Positions 44,572 to 55,141 of a stretch of DNA of 64,000 nucleotides are shown here, piece by piece. The DNA lies in assembly GCA_016702335.1 (NCBI GenBank), contig JADJEF010000018.1, forward strand, positions 806,001-870,000. Direction: 5' to 3'. The number at the start of each line of letters is the position of its first letter. Position 1 is the stretch's first letter. The translations under genes were made by a program, and so were the position numbers. This stretch comes from Rhodocyclaceae bacterium. Its GTDB lineage: Bacteria > Pseudomonadota > Gammaproteobacteria > Burkholderiales > Rhodocyclaceae. Below the pieces are notes generated by a model. It ran no database searches. It was not told where the DNA came from and worked only from the letters and a program-made list of their open reading frames with translations.

Positions 44572-45863
44572 TTGTCGGTCACCCTATCCGGTTCAGGTTG
44601 GCAGCGATCCAGTGAAGACCAGATCGGCATCGTCAGGAAAAACAGGAAATAAAACACGCTGAGGATTTGCGCTACCGGCGCGCCAGGAATCGCGCCGAAG
44701 AAGGCGTATGAAGGCGACTTCGTTCCCAAAAAGCCCAGGATGAAGAAGGTAATCACAAACAGCGTGAGCATCACCTTGGTGATCGGGCCGCGGTAGCGGA
44801 TCGACTTCACCGGGCTGCGATCCAACCAGGGCAAGAAGGCAAACACCACTACGCCAGCACCCATGGCCACAACACCCCAAAATTTGGCATCAATACCAAA
44901 CAGCGGGAAGGTGACGGCACGCAGCAGCGAGTAATACGGCGTGAAGTACCAGACTGGCGCGATGTGGGACGGTGTCTTCAGTGGATCAGCCGGATCAAAG
45001 TTGTTGAACTCGAGGAAGTAACCGCCACCCTCCGGCATGAAGAACACCACAATCGAGAAGGCGAACAGGAAGACCACCACCCCCACAATGTCCTTTACCG
45101 TGTAGTAGGGATGAAAGGGAATTCCATCAAGCGGAATGCCATCGGCACCCTTCTTTTTCTTGATCTCGACACCATCGGGGTTATTCGACCCGACTTCATG
45201 CAGGGCCAGCAGGTGGGCTGCCACCAAGCCGAGCAAGACCAGCGGCATGGCTATCACGTGAAACGCGAAGAAACGATTCAATGTCGCGTCGCCCACCACG
45301 TAGTCACCGCGCAACCACACCGACAGGTCCGGCCCGATGATGGGAATGGCCGAGAACAGGTTAACGATTACCTGCGCACCCCAGAACGACATCTGACCCC
45401 ACGGCAGGAGATAACCAAAGAAGGCCTCGCCCATCAAGCACAGGAAAATGCCCATACCGAACAGCCAGATCAACTCGCGCGGCTTGCGATACGAACCGTA
45501 GAGCAGACCCCGGAACATGTGCAGGTAGATGACAACGAAGAAGGCCGACGCACCGGTGGAGTGCATGTAGCGTATCAACCAGCCCCACGGCACATCGCGC
45601 ATGATGTACTCGACGCTGGCAAATGCCACGGGCACGCCAGACGCATTCAAGGACGCATCCGGCTTGAAGTGCATCACCAGAAAAATACCGGTGACGATCT
45701 GTATCACCAGCACCAGCAACGCCAGCGACCCGAAGAAGTACCAGAAGTTGAAGTTTTTGGGTGCGTAGTACTCGGAAACGTGCGATTTCCATGAAGCAGT
45801 CAGCGGAAACCGGGCATCCACCCAGCCCAGCAGATCTTGCAATTTCGAATTCAGTGAACTCAT
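44568..45863 (-). CDS. petB: Ubiquinol-cytochrome c reductase, cytochrome b
   Basis: About 431 residues, eight helices. Heme-ligand helix regions WLIRYMHSTGASAFFVVIYL and RFFAFHVIAMPLVLLGLVAA; quinol-site PEWY-like PVWYFTPYYSLLRA; GYLLPWGQMSFWGA. Central membrane subunit of complex III, oxidising ubiquinol and pumping protons by the Q cycle. 14 nt after petA. Confidence 0.96.
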   Translation of the reverse strand: MSSLNSKLQDLLGWVDARFPLTASWKSHVSEYYAPKNFNFWYFFGSLALLVLVIQIVTGIFLVMHFKPDASLNASGVPVAFASVEYIMRDVPWGWLIRYMHSTGASAFFVVIYLHMFRGLLYGSYRKPRELIWLFGMGIFLCLMGEAFFGYLLPWGQMSFWGAQVIVNLFSAIPIIGPDLSVWLRGDYVVGDATLNRFFAFHVIAMPLVLLGLVAAHLLALHEVGSNNPDGVEIKKKKGADGIPLDGIPFHPYYTVKDIVGVVVFLFAFSIVVFFMPEGGGYFLEFNNFDPADPLKTPSHIAPVWYFTPYYSLLRAVTFPLFGIDAKFWGVVAMGAGVVVFAFLPWLDRSPVKSIRYRGPITKVMLTLFVITFFILGFLGTKSPSYAFFGAIPGAPVAQILSVFYFLFFLTMPIWSSLDRCQPEPDRVTDK

Positions 45864-45877
45864 GGTGTGATATCCCC

Positions 45878-46471
45878 TCAGGCCTTTTTATCTTCGCCAA
45901 TGAGAATCTTGGTTTCGCTCAGATAGACATGCGGCGGTACCTCAAGATTGTCGGGGGCGGGCTTGCTCTTATAGACACGTCCGGCGAAATCGAACGTCGA
46001 GCCGTGGCAGGGGCAAAGGAAGCCACCGGGCCAGTCGGCTTCGACACCCGATTCAGCACCGGTTTTGAACTTGTCAATCGGCGAGCATCCGAGGTGTGTG
46101 CAGATGCCCACAGTCACCATGATTTCCGGCTTGATCGAACGGTTCTCGTTCTTGCAATATTCGGGTTGCATTGGCTTATCGGACTTGGGGTCACTGACCT
46201 TGTCGTCTACCTTGCGCAAGGTCGCGAGCATTTCCGGCGTGCGATTGATGATCCAGACCGGCTTGCCGCGCCACTCGACGGTCATCATCTGGCCCGGAGC
46301 CAGTTTGCTGATGTCGGCCTCGACTGGTGCCCCGGCAGCCTTGGCGCGCTCCGAGGGAAGCATGCTGGCAACGAAAGGCACGGCAGCGGCCACACCAGCG
46401 ACACCACCTGCGGTTGCCGTAGCCACCAGAAGGCGGCGCCGACCACAATCCACTGTATCTTCAGAACTCAT
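45878..46471 (-). CDS. petA: Ubiquinol-cytochrome c reductase, Rieske iron-sulfur subunit
   Basis: About 197 residues. Twin-arginine start CGRRRLLVATATAGGVAGVA doubles as the membrane anchor. Cluster ligands are in CTHLGC and CPCHGS, the standard Rieske [2Fe-2S] boxes. First gene of petABC. Confidence 0.95.
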   Translation of the reverse strand: MSSEDTVDCGRRRLLVATATAGGVAGVAAAVPFVASMLPSERAKAAGAPVEADISKLAPGQMMTVEWRGKPVWIINRTPEMLATLRKVDDKVSDPKSDKPMQPEYCKNENRSIKPEIMVTVGICTHLGCSPIDKFKTGAESGVEADWPGGFLCPCHGSTFDFAGRVYKSKPAPDNLEVPPHVYLSETKILIGEDKKA

Positions 46472-46617
46472 CGTCTGTACCCGAAAAATGGTTTAAATCC
46501 AAAACCCGACTGGAACCCGAGGGATTCTAGCCAAACGCGTCACGCAATTAAAGCCCTTGAATAAGTCTCTTCCTACCCTGCTTTACCGCTTGACTAAGCT
46601 AATAGCTTTGAAATCAG

Positions 46618-47829
46618 CTAGATGACCTGATTTTCCCGCAATCGTGCGATGTCGTCATCTTGATAGCCAAGCCCACGCAAGACTTCCTCGTTGTGCTCCC
46701 CGAGGCGCGGCCCGATCCATTCGGTGCGCCCTGGCGTGGCAGAAAGCTTGGGCACAATGCCCGGGATGCGGAATGGCTTGCCATCCGGCAACATCGCCGC
46801 CTCAAGCATTTCGCGCGCCGCGAACTGAGGATTTTCGAACATGTCGGTTACCGAAAAAATCCGGCTGGCCGGAACCTCGGCCGCTTCGGCTACCTGCAGT
46901 ACCTCAAGCTCGGAATGTGTCGCCACCCATTGACCGATCACCGCATAAATTTCAGCCGCCCGCAGATCACGACCGGCATTGGTCGCCAAGGTGGTATCCG
47001 CAGCGAGATCATGACGACCGATCGCGCTCATCAAGCGCTTGAAAATGGCGTCTCCGTTGGCACCAATAATCAAGTGCTTGCCGTCACTGGTGGTGTAGGT
47101 GTTTGAGGGCGTAATTCCCGGCATCACGTTACCGGTACGCTCACGAATAAACCCGAAAACGTCAAACTCGGGGACCAGACTCTCCATCATGGCGAACACG
47201 GCTTCATAGAGCGCGACATCGACCACCTGCCCTGCTCCACCATTCACCTCGCGCTGGCGCAAGGCCATCAGTCCACCGATGGCACCCCACAACGCCGCGA
47301 TGGAGTCACCAATTGAAACGCCGGTTTTTACCGGGGGCCGGTCGTCAAAGCCGGTGACATAGCGCAGCCCGCCCATCGACTCGCCAATTGCCCCGAAGCC
47401 GGGCTGTTTGGCCATCGGCCCGGTTTGGCCGAAGCCAGACAGACGCACCATCACCAGCCCCGGATTCAGCTCCGACAGCTGCTCCCAGCCCAGTCCGAGC
47501 TTTTCCAGCACGCCGGGGCGAAAATTCTCCACCACGATGTCGGCCTTGGCGACCAGTTCCCGAACAATCCGCACGCCCTCGGGATGTTTCAGATTGACCG
47601 TCACCGAGCGCTTGTTACGTGACTGCACATACCACCACAAGGAGGTATCGCCGTACATTTTGCGCCATTTGCGCAAGGGGTCGCCCTCGCCGGGTGACTC
47701 GATCTTGATCACATCGGCACCAAATTCGGCAAGAATGCGCGAACAAAACGGGCCGGCGATCAGCGTGCCCAGCTCGATGACACGCACGCCAGCCAGAGGT
47801 TTTGTATTGCTTGCTGCCGAGTCGCTCAT
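46618..47829 (-). CDS. Family III CoA transferase (CaiB/BaiF family)
   Basis: About 403 residues: [40 protein letters not shown] (catalytic Asp region), [20 protein letters not shown] and [20 protein letters not shown]. Enzymes of this family move CoA between organic acids; substrates cannot be told from sequence. Its ATG overlaps the recR stop (ATGA), so it is transcribed behind dnaX-ybaB-recR. Confidence 0.9.
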   Translation of the reverse strand: MSDSAASNTKPLAGVRVIELGTLIAGPFCSRILAEFGADVIKIESPGEGDPLRKWRKMYGDTSLWWYVQSRNKRSVTVNLKHPEGVRIVRELVAKADIVVENFRPGVLEKLGLGWEQLSELNPGLVMVRLSGFGQTGPMAKQPGFGAIGESMGGLRYVTGFDDRPPVKTGVSIGDSIAALWGAIGGLMALRQREVNGGAGQVVDVALYEAVFAMMESLVPEFDVFGFIRERTGNVMPGITPSNTYTTSDGKHLIIGANGDAIFKRLMSAIGRHDLAADTTLATNAGRDLRAAEIYAVIGQWVATHSELEVLQVAEAAEVPASRIFSVTDMFENPQFAAREMLEAAMLPDGKPFRIPGIVPKLSATPGRTEWIGPRLGEHNEEVLRGLGYQDDDIARLRENQVI

Positions 47830-48425
47830 GAGTAGTCGCGACGCTCGATGAAGGCCTGTGCGACAGTGATCGCATCTGAAAATTCGAGCTCGCCACCCAC
47901 CGGCAAACCGCGTGCCATCCGGCTCACCTTGAGCCCGCGCGCACTGAGCAACTCCGACAGATAGTGCGCCGTCGCTTCGCCTTCGTTGGTGAAGTTGGTG
48001 GCAAGAATCACTTCCTTGACGAGGCCATCCGTGGCGCGATTCAGCAAGCGCTCAAACGCCAGCTCGCGCGGGCCAATGCCATCGAGCGGACTCAAGCGCC
48101 CCATCAATACGTAATACAGGCCCTGAAACGCATGCGTCTGTTCCATGCTATTGAGGTCGATTGGCATTTCCACCACGCACAACTGGGTCACGTCGCGGCG
48201 CGAAGAAAGACAGCGCGAACACACCTCATCTTCGCTGAAGTTGTTGCAGCGCGCGCAGTGACGCAGCCGCTCGAGCGCGCCGGAAAGTGATTGCGCCAAA
48301 CGCTCCGCACCACGCCGATCCCGCTGCAACAGGTGGTACGCCATGCGCTGCGCCGACTTGGGCCCGACGCCCGGCAAACAACGCAGGGCCTCGATCAACT
48401 CATCGAGGCTGGAAGATGCTGCCAT
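47826..48425 (-). CDS. recR: Recombination mediator RecR
   Basis: 199 residues: N-terminal helix-hairpin-helix [20 protein letters not shown], a C4 zinc finger ([16 protein letters not shown]) and a Toprim domain ([20 protein letters not shown] ... [20 protein letters not shown]). Loads RecA with RecF/RecO at gaps. Standard dnaX-ybaB-recR order. Confidence 0.95.
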   Translation of the reverse strand: MAASSSLDELIEALRCLPGVGPKSAQRMAYHLLQRDRRGAERLAQSLSGALERLRHCARCNNFSEDEVCSRCLSSRRDVTQLCVVEMPIDLNSMEQTHAFQGLYYVLMGRLSPLDGIGPRELAFERLLNRATDGLVKEVILATNFTNEGEATAHYLSELLSARGLKVSRMARGLPVGGELEFSDAITVAQAFIERRDYS

Positions 48426-48434
48426 GCCGTCGCG

Positions 48435-48758
48435 TCAGAAGGGCATCTTGAAGCCGGGCGGCATGCCCATGCCAGCGGCAAACCCGGCCATACGCTGCTC
48501 GCTGGTGGCTTCGGCGCGCCGATTGGCGTCGTTCATGGCCGCGGCGATCAGGTCTTCGAGCATTTCCTTGTCGTCCATCACCGATGGATCGATCGTCACC
48601 CGTTTGACGTCATGCTTGCAGGTCATCAGCACCTTTACCGCTCCGGCACCCGACTGACCTTCGACTTCAACGCTGGCCAGTTCTTCTTGTGCTTTTTGCA
48701 TATTGGCCTGCATTTGCTGCGCCTGTTTCATCAGCCCGGCCATTCCGCCTTTCATCAT
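48435..48758 (-). CDS. ybaB: YbaB/EbfC nucleoid-associated protein
   Basis: About 107 residues: [20 protein letters not shown] coiled N-terminus, [20 protein letters not shown] core, and the Met/Gly-rich end [19 protein letters not shown]-binding dimer of unclear role. Start taken at ATG 48758 (MMKGG); the upstream in-frame extension lacks family sequence. Confidence 0.92.
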   Translation of the reverse strand: MMKGGMAGLMKQAQQMQANMQKAQEELASVEVEGQSGAGAVKVLMTCKHDVKRVTIDPSVMDDKEMLEDLIAAAMNDANRRAEATSEQRMAGFAAGMGMPPGFKMPF

Positions 48759-48790
48759 GCTATGTGCTCCTTCAATAGGTTCAATTGGAT

Positions 48791-50512
48791 TCAAATGGGT
48801 CGAATACTGGATTCATCAATACCGGCATTGAACAAGGCCACCGCTTCGCGCACGAAAGGGTCTTGTTCGATGGATTCGATGGCGCGCTCGTGACGCTGAC
48901 GCTGTTCCGCGCGCGACCGCTCGGCCGGTGTCTCGCTTGCGGTAGCGGCGACATCGATCACTACCCGAACTGATTCACCAAAACGCTTTTGCAGCTCGGA
49001 CTGCAGCTTGTCTTCCTGAATCTTGCCCAGGAGATGTTTGTGGGCAGGCGGCAGACGAAGGCGAAACGTATTGCCTATTCGTTCTGATAACTCGCAATTC
49101 TGCGCCAGTTGCTTGGCCATGCCGGTCAGCGATAACTGAGCGACCAAGGCGTGCCAGTCAGCATCACCCGATACATCAACACGATCGATTGCACTGATTG
49201 ATCGGGAAGTCGGCGCTGGTGAGACGGCGATTGGGGGTGCCACATCCACCTTGGCAGCGCTGACGGGCGCGGCGCGCGGTGAATGCGTTGGCGAGGCTGA
49301 CGCTGCCGCACGGGCGGACGACCCTGTATTTGCTGCCGCCCCACCTGCACTCACGCCACCGGTAACGCTGCCGCCAGAACTGCGCGCCGGCGCAAACGCA
49401 TGCAGGCGCAACAAGGTCATGACAAACCCGGCATAGTCGTCCGGTGCCAGCTCGAGTTCGTCACGCCCGTGGATGCAAATCTGGTACGCAAGCTGAATGT
49501 ACTCGGCATCCAGCGCCTGTGCGTAGCCCGCAAGCACTTCGCGCTCGGCATTGTCAATGATGGCCTGCGGGGCAAATTGTGCCAGCGCGATGCGATGGAA
49601 CAGCGTCGCCAGATCCTGCAGAGCCGTATCGAACGACAGGCTACGCGCCTCCATCTGCTTGGCTACCTCTACCATCGCGGCGGGGTCACCGGCGATCAGG
49701 GCGTCGATCACCGCAAACAGATGCTCGCTGCTGACGGTGCCAAGCATGGCCAGCACAGACGCTTCACGCACTTCGCCGGAACCGTGGGCGATCGCCTGAT
49801 CGAGCAGGCTGAGCGCGTCACGCATGCTGCCTGCGGCACCCTTGGCCAATGGCCGCAGAGCGGCGGCATCGAACGGAATGCCTTCGGCCTCCAGCACCCG
49901 GGCCAGGTGCTCGACGATGTGGGTCGGCGGCATCTGCTTGAGATTGAACTGCAGGCAGCGCGACAACACCGTCACCGGAATTTTCTGTGGATCAGTGGTA
50001 GCAAGAATGAACTTCACATGCGCCGGGGGCTCTTCCAGCGTTTTGAGCATGGCATTGAAGGCATGCCCGGAGAGTTGGTGGACTTCGTCGATAACATAGA
50101 CCTTGTAGCGCCCGCGCGTCGGCGCATACGTGGCACGTTCAAGGAGTTGCGTCATATCGTCAACACCGCGATTGGAGGCGGCATCGAGCTCGATGTAATC
50201 GACAAAGCGCCCGGTATCGATTTCGCGACAGGAACTGCACTGGCCACAGGGCGTCGATGTCACGCCCAGCTCGCAGTTGAGCGCTTTGGCCATAATGCGC
50301 GCAATCGTGGTCTTGCCAACGCCGCGCGTGCCGGTAAACAGGTAGGCATGGTGCAGGCGCTGCTGATCGAGCGCATGCGACAGGGCTTTGACCACGTGCT
50401 CCTGCCCGACCAGAGCGGCAAACGACTTCGGCCGCCACTTGCGCGCAAGTACTTGATAGCCGGCCTGCATACCCAGATCGAGACCCGGCTGATCACCCAG
50501 CAAATCGGTCAT
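48791..50512 (-). CDS. dnaX: DNA polymerase III subunits gamma/tau, containing repeat copy 11
   Basis: About 573 residues. Clamp-loader ATPase: [20 protein letters not shown], Walker [21 protein letters not shown], four-Cys zinc site (CGQCSSC), [20 protein letters not shown], sensor [20 protein letters not shown]; then collar and a long Ala/Ser/Pro-rich tau linker. Residues about 427-437 ([11 protein letters not shown]) are encoded by a dispersed repeat. Start: ATG 50512 ([10 protein letters not shown]) or the more family-like ATG 50470 ([14 protein letters not shown]). Further upstream the frame passes through the SRP RNA and is not coding. Confidence 0.94.
   Translation of the reverse strand: MTDLLGDQPGLDLGMQAGYQVLARKWRPKSFAALVGQEHVVKALSHALDQQRLHHAYLFTGTRGVGKTTIARIMAKALNCELGVTSTPCGQCSSCREIDTGRFVDYIELDAASNRGVDDMTQLLERATYAPTRGRYKVYVIDEVHQLSGHAFNAMLKTLEEPPAHVKFILATTDPQKIPVTVLSRCLQFNLKQMPPTHIVEHLARVLEAEGIPFDAAALRPLAKGAAGSMRDALSLLDQAIAHGSGEVREASVLAMLGTVSSEHLFAVIDALIAGDPAAMVEVAKQMEARSLSFDTALQDLATLFHRIALAQFAPQAIIDNAEREVLAGYAQALDAEYIQLAYQICIHGRDELELAPDDYAGFVMTLLRLHAFAPARSSGGSVTGGVSAGGAAANTGSSARAAASASPTHSPRAAPVSAAKVDVAPPIAVSPAPTSRSISAIDRVDVSGDADWHALVAQLSLTGMAKQLAQNCELSERIGNTFRLRLPPAHKHLLGKIQEDKLQSELQKRFGESVRVVIDVAATASETPAERSRAEQRQRHERAIESIEQDPFVREAVALFNAGIDESSIRPI
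49201..49232 (-). repeat. Dispersed 32-bp repeat, copy 11 (inside dnaX, opposite orientation)
   Basis: On the minus strand: AATCGCCGTCTCA, core CCAGCGCCGACTT, then CCCGAT. The only copy on this strand; it lies in the poorly conserved tau linker. Confidence 0.88.
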
Positions 50513-50576
50513 GGCAATGTGGCAAACACTGTTTGAGTGAGCAACTCGGGGAATGGGCGGGGAATTGGGGCGGCGA

Positions 50577-50674
50577 GCCTGGCCCCCGGCACTTGCAGGA
50601 ATTGGCTGTGGCTGCTTCCTTCCGGACCTGACCAGATTCACCACCCCACAATGCGGGGAGACCCGCCGCAAGGC
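50577..50674 (-). ncRNA. ffs: Signal recognition particle 4.5S RNA
   Basis: The minus strand holds the SRP-RNA tetraloop region GGTCAGGTCCGGAAGGAAGC followed by AGCC, the near-invariant Ffh-binding site, within a long hairpin (GGGTCTCCCCGC ... GTGCCGGGGGCC). Ends are approximate. A TACAAT at 50680-50675 just upstream may be its -10 box. Lies directly upstream of dnaX. Confidence 0.93.
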
Positions 50675-50717
50675 ATTGTATCAGCGCCGCCGGCGAAGCC
50701 ACTTGCCGTCCAAAAAA

Positions 50718-51593
50718 TTAGCTGCGCAAGAACTGCGCGATCGGTGCGATCTGCTCGGCGCTCATCAGTGTCGGGGCATGTCCGACACCAGGAATTTCAA
50801 CCAGTTGCGCTCTCGGACCACGCTCCGTCATCGCTTGCGCTGTGGCCCGAGTGAGCAGATCCGATTCGGCACCGCGTACCAGCAAGCTCGGGCACTGTAT
50901 CGCGTCATATACCGGCCATAGCTCCAGATCCTTGCCACCGGTCGCCGCCAGTAGCTGGCCAAAAGGCTGCGCAATACCCGGGTCGTAATGAAAATCCCAC
51001 TGACCGTCGGCCGCTTGACGCACGACATGTTGCGTCAATCGCTGCCACTGCTCCTCGGTGTGGGGGCCAAACGTCGCCGACAGGGCACGTACGAGTGCTT
51101 CCGCTTGCGCAAAACTTGCCATGCGCGGAGCCTTGCCCACGTACTCACTGATACGGGCGATGGAACTGCCGGTCACCACCGGCCCAACGTCATTTAGTAC
51201 CAAGCGTTCGATGGAGGAGCCGGGCTGCGCAGCGATGCCCATGCCGATCAGACCGCCCATCGAGGTGCCCACCCAATGCAGGGTTTTAACAGGAGCCTGC
51301 CCATCGAGATGGGCCAGCAGCGTGCTGACGTCGGAACAGTATTGTGGAATCTGGTAGTGCGCTTTGTCGCGCAACCAGTCGCTACCGCCACGTCCGACGA
51401 TATCCGGACAAACCACCCGGTAGTCCGCTGCCAGTGCTTGGGCGAGATCGTCAAAGTCACGCGCACAGCGCGTCAGGCCGTGAACGCACACGAGTACTTT
51501 TGGATTATCGACCTCTCCCCAGGCCACGTAAGCCATGTGGTGAAAGCCCGCGGGGCTCAAACACCTTACTTTTCCTTGCCGCATTGTGCTCAT
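50718..51593 (-). CDS. Alpha/beta hydrolase
   Basis: About 291 residues, cytoplasmic (no signal peptide). VLVCVHGLTRCARDFDDLAQ (oxyanion), RVVCPDIVGRGGSDWL, nucleophile elbow LHWVGTSMGGLIGMGIA, acid VRGAESDLLTRATA and His VEIPGVGHAPTLMS. Resembles esterase/C-C hydrolase types; substrate unknown. Encoded between SRP RNA and the SrkA-type kinase. Confidence 0.88.
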   Translation of the reverse strand: MSTMRQGKVRCLSPAGFHHMAYVAWGEVDNPKVLVCVHGLTRCARDFDDLAQALAADYRVVCPDIVGRGGSDWLRDKAHYQIPQYCSDVSTLLAHLDGQAPVKTLHWVGTSMGGLIGMGIAAQPGSSIERLVLNDVGPVVTGSSIARISEYVGKAPRMASFAQAEALVRALSATFGPHTEEQWQRLTQHVVRQAADGQWDFHYDPGIAQPFGQLLAATGGKDLELWPVYDAIQCPSLLVRGAESDLLTRATAQAMTERGPRAQLVEIPGVGHAPTLMSAEQIAPIAQFLRS

Positions 51594-51608
51594 GAGTTCC
51601 TCACAGGT

Positions 51609-52622
51609 TCAGCTTGATGGAGCCGATTCCATACGGGCGACTTGCTCGCGCAACTCAAGGATGCGCTCCTCCCAGTATCTTGGCATGGAAAACCAGGGAA
51701 ACGCCGCCGGAAAGGCCGGGTCGTCCCAACGCTTTGCCAACCACGCCGAGTGGTGCAGCAGGCGCAGGGTGCGCAAGGCTTCAATAATCTGCAATTCGGC
51801 ATAGTCAAAATCACGCATTGACTCGTAGCCACGCAGCACATGCTGCAGTTGCACAGCCATTTCGTTCTCTTCACCGGACAAGAGCATCCACAGATCTTGA
51901 ATAGCCGGCCCCATGCGGGCATCGTCGAAATCAACAAAGAATGGGCCACCGCCATGACCGGTTCGAGCTACCGGCAGCCAGAGCACATTGCCGGCATGAC
52001 AATCGCCGTGAAGGCGGATGTAGCGCACCGGACCGGCGCGATCAAAGCACGCCGTCGCGTAGCTCAATGCCTGATTGACGACACTTTCCCACACATCAAC
52101 AATCTCGTCGGGAATCATTTCGCTGGCGAGCAGCGCGTCCCGAGCGCGGTAGCCGAAGCTGTCCAGATCCAGCCGCTCACGCGCAACAAATGGCGTTCGC
52201 GCACCCACGATATGAATGCGCGCCATCAACCGACCCATCCATTCGAGTACCTCAGGCGATTCGAACTCGGGAGCGCGCCCACCCTGACGCGGAAAGATGG
52301 CGAAATGAAACCCGGAGAAGCTATGCAGGCTCGAGCCGTTGATGGTCAGCGGCGCGACTACTGGCAGTTCGGCAGCCTTCATGTCGGCGACAAATTCGTG
52401 TTCCTCAAGCAGTTGCGCCTCGGTCCAGCGGTTTGGACGATAAAACTTGACGACGATATCACCGCCATTAACCAGCCCGGCTTGCCAGACGCGGTTCTCG
52501 TAACTATTCAGCGCGCTCAAGCGCCCATCCACGCCGACCCCAACACTCTCGATGGCATCGAGAATCCAATCCGGGGTCAAACGGGAAAAAGGGTGGCTGC
52601 TGGCCGCACTAGGTTTCTTCAT
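51609..52622 (-). CDS. srkA: Stress response kinase SrkA/RdoA (YihE family)
   Basis: About 337 residues with an APH-like kinase fold: DAIESVGVGVDGRLSALNSY, ENRVWQ, GDIVVKFYRPNRWTEAQLLE (ATP Lys), catalytic YIRLHGDCHAGNVLWL and metal FFVDFDDARMGPAIQDLWML. SrkA is a Ser/Thr kinase protecting against stress-induced death in E. coli. Start taken at ATG 52622 (MKKPSAASSH); the frame is open upstream. Confidence 0.9.
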   Translation of the reverse strand: MKKPSAASSHPFSRLTPDWILDAIESVGVGVDGRLSALNSYENRVWQAGLVNGGDIVVKFYRPNRWTEAQLLEEHEFVADMKAAELPVVAPLTINGSSLHSFSGFHFAIFPRQGGRAPEFESPEVLEWMGRLMARIHIVGARTPFVARERLDLDSFGYRARDALLASEMIPDEIVDVWESVVNQALSYATACFDRAGPVRYIRLHGDCHAGNVLWLPVARTGHGGGPFFVDFDDARMGPAIQDLWMLLSGEENEMAVQLQHVLRGYESMRDFDYAELQIIEALRTLRLLHHSAWLAKRWDDPAFPAAFPWFSMPRYWEERILELREQVARMESAPSS

Positions 52623-52629
52623 TCCACGA

Positions 52630-55104
52630 TTATCGTTGATGCCAGTAGCGTCGCTGCACTTCTCTTGCGTGTTCAATGGCGATACCCGTACTGTTGAGCT
52701 GTACCGTCACGGCACCGTCGGTATCGGTGCGCAGCACCTGCGTGCCTTCAGTGAGGTAACGCTCGAGCACTTCGGTTCGTGGGTGACCGTACGAGTTGCG
52801 ATAGCCCACGGGAAAAATGACGGTCTTTGCACCTACTGCCGACACGAAGTCCGGCGTTGACGAGGTACGACTCCCGTGATGAGGTGCGACCAAGACATCT
52901 GCCCGGAGCAAACCCGGTTGACTGCGCTCATCGTTCAGCAACTCGGCCTCCTGTTTGGCCTCAATGTCGGAGGGAATGAGCAAGCGCCCGCCACGACTGC
53001 GCAGTTGCAGAACACAGGATTGGGCGTTGCGTCGCTTTGCTACCGACTCCGCTGGATCTTCAGTCGCTGGATGCAGAAGCTGGAGGCTCACGCCATCCCA
53101 TTCAAAAACGATGCCTCGATGACAACGGCGAGGGGCTGTCTTCTCAGCCAAGGCGGCCAACAGGGGCAAAGAATCCGGCAGCGAGTGCGTGATTTGTCGC
53201 ACCGGCATTGAGCGGACCAAGGACATCGCTCCACCGGCATGATCATTATCGGCATGGCTAATAATCAATTCATCCAGTTCTTTGACGCCGACCGCGCGAA
53301 GATACGGTGCGATCAATCGGCTTCCTGCGTCGGATTCACGGGAGTACCCGGGACCCGTATCAAAGATGAGATCGTGATTCATGGTTTGAACATGAACCGC
53401 CAAACCCTGTCCAACATCAAGCACACGCACCCACGCATCACCAAACGCAGGTCGTGGTGCCTGCCAGATGAGCAAGGGCAGCATGCCGAGCAGTCCGAAG
53501 GCACGCCAATACCAGCGTAATGGCAGGAACGAAACGATGACACCTGCCAGGGCCAAGGCGATCAGGCTTGCTGGGGCAGCCGCCTGTTGCCATACGGCAT
53601 AAGGCCACGCCGCCATTGCATCGAGCACCTGCATGACACCCGCAAAGACCCAGTGAGCCAGAATCAAAGGCAGACCCAAGTCAGACGCCGCCGCCACCAG
53701 CACCAACGGGGTCACCACTAAGCTGACCACAGGAATGGCCAGCGCATTGGCCAGCGGAGAGATGAGACTGACCTGCCCAAACAGTCCCAGCAGAATGGGA
53801 ACCATGCCCATGGCTATTGCCCATTGCGCAAGCGCCCACGCCCTAACGGTCGTGGCCAGCCGCTGCAAAACGGACCGCTCCTGCTCTCGGTGGCTGGTTT
53901 GGACAACCGCCACCGAGAGCAGGAGCGAGACCGCCCCGAATGACAACCAGAAGCCGGCCGCCAGAACCGCCCAGGGATCGATCACCACCACCACCCATAG
54001 TGCCAGGGTGAGGCCGGGGACGAAACCGATATTACGTCGCGACAACTGGGCAAGCGCCACGACAGCCAGCATGTAGAGGGTGCGTTGCGCCGGGATGGCA
54101 AAACCTGCAAGTACGCAATAGCCTGCGGCGGCACACAAACCGACGGCTGAACCCACCAGCGGCAATGGCCAGTGCAGTAGTTGCGTTGATACCCACCCGC
54201 CGCGTCTCACCAAGGCTCGCCAAACCACGGCAGCGAAGCCATAAGCCAAGCCAGCCAGCATGGTGATGTGAAGGCCAGAGATGCTGACCAGATGCGTGAT
54301 TCCGGTGCGGGAAAAACTCAACCACTGATCACGCGGAATGGCGGTTTGATCACCCACCGCGAGCGCGACCATCACCCCGGCATAGGGCGCTTGCTCCTCA
54401 CTATCGGTCAAAGCCGCATTGAGGCGTTGGCGAATTTGTTCTCGCCAGCGCGTGGCGGAATATCCCCACCCGCTGGCAGAGGCATCGACGAGGGTGGCTG
54501 GGCCAGGGCGTACATAGCCGGTGGCGCGTATGCCTCGCTCAAGCAAGTAGGCCTCGTAGTCAAACCCATGCGGATTGAGATTCCCGTGCGGACGCCTGAG
54601 TCGAACTGTCCACTGCCAGCGCTCGCCGGCACGAACCGTGACGACAGGCGCATCAATGCGTTCGCGCTCATAGACCGAAAGACGAATAAGGTCCGGCACC
54701 GGTTCGCTTGCCGACTCCACGACGAAATCGAAACGAACGCCGCGCTCGCCCTGCTCGGGCAGACCGGCGACTACCCCAGTCATCTGGATATCGCGCCCTT
54801 CGAGCGCGCTCGCCAGCGCATCATCCAAGCGTTCATGCGCACGCCATGCCGCGTAGGCCGCCCCCAGGCCCACGGCCCCGAGCGCAAGCGCGCAGGCCGT
54901 CAGCAGGGAAATAAATCGCCGTCTCGCCAGCGCCGACTTGCGGAACGACAAGGAAGTGATCAGTACCGTGAGTGCCCAACCTGCCGCCACGACGGTATCG
55001 TGACGCGAAGGTAGTTCGGCAAACTGCTGCAGTACGTACACGCCGCCAACAAAAGCTACCAATAAGGCTTGCATTCGGCTGATTAGAGCATGGCCATCTG
55101 CCAA
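52630..55104 (-). CDS. comEC: DNA internalization protein ComEC/Rec2, containing repeat copy 9
   Basis: About 824 residues. N-terminal helices and OB-like domain (DUF4131, GRDIQMTGVVAGLPEQGERG), competence domain (SFSRTGITHLVSISGLHITM; LAGFAIPAQRTLYMLAVVAL) and a C-terminal metallo-beta-lactamase domain (VRVLDVGQGLAVHVQTMNHD, LIISHADNDHAGGAMSLVRS, DVLVAPHHGSRTSSTPDF). It transports single-stranded DNA across the inner membrane in transformation. Residues about 53-64 (FRKSALARRRFI) come from a dispersed repeat read in another frame than in uup. Confidence 0.93.
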   Translation of the reverse strand: MADGHALISRMQALLVAFVGGVYVLQQFAELPSRHDTVVAAGWALTVLITSLSFRKSALARRRFISLLTACALALGAVGLGAAYAAWRAHERLDDALASALEGRDIQMTGVVAGLPEQGERGVRFDFVVESASEPVPDLIRLSVYERERIDAPVVTVRAGERWQWTVRLRRPHGNLNPHGFDYEAYLLERGIRATGYVRPGPATLVDASASGWGYSATRWREQIRQRLNAALTDSEEQAPYAGVMVALAVGDQTAIPRDQWLSFSRTGITHLVSISGLHITMLAGLAYGFAAVVWRALVRRGGWVSTQLLHWPLPLVGSAVGLCAAAGYCVLAGFAIPAQRTLYMLAVVALAQLSRRNIGFVPGLTLALWVVVVIDPWAVLAAGFWLSFGAVSLLLSVAVVQTSHREQERSVLQRLATTVRAWALAQWAIAMGMVPILLGLFGQVSLISPLANALAIPVVSLVVTPLVLVAAASDLGLPLILAHWVFAGVMQVLDAMAAWPYAVWQQAAAPASLIALALAGVIVSFLPLRWYWRAFGLLGMLPLLIWQAPRPAFGDAWVRVLDVGQGLAVHVQTMNHDLIFDTGPGYSRESDAGSRLIAPYLRAVGVKELDELIISHADNDHAGGAMSLVRSMPVRQITHSLPDSLPLLAALAEKTAPRRCHRGIVFEWDGVSLQLLHPATEDPAESVAKRRNAQSCVLQLRSRGGRLLIPSDIEAKQEAELLNDERSQPGLLRADVLVAPHHGSRTSSTPDFVSAVGAKTVIFPVGYRNSYGHPRTEVLERYLTEGTQVLRTDTDGAVTVQLNSTGIAIEHAREVQRRYWHQR
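54914..54945 (+). repeat. Dispersed 32-bp repeat, copy 9 (inside comEC)
   Basis: AATCGCCGTCTCG, core CCAGCGCCGACTT, GCGGAA. Encodes FRKSALARRRF on the comEC strand, between two N-terminal helices. Confidence 0.92.
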
Positions 55105-55141
55105 AATTGGCGAACTTCCTTACCTGCACTTATCTACGCCC

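Noticed and set aside
48351..48365. CGCCGACTTGGG in recR as a further repeat copy
   Set aside because: Only the right half of the core matches, and it encodes the conserved GPKSAQRM segment of RecR.
50513..50671. N-terminal extension of dnaX
   Set aside because: The extra sequence is the SRP RNA gene; the canonical [10 protein letters not shown] start region lies downstream.
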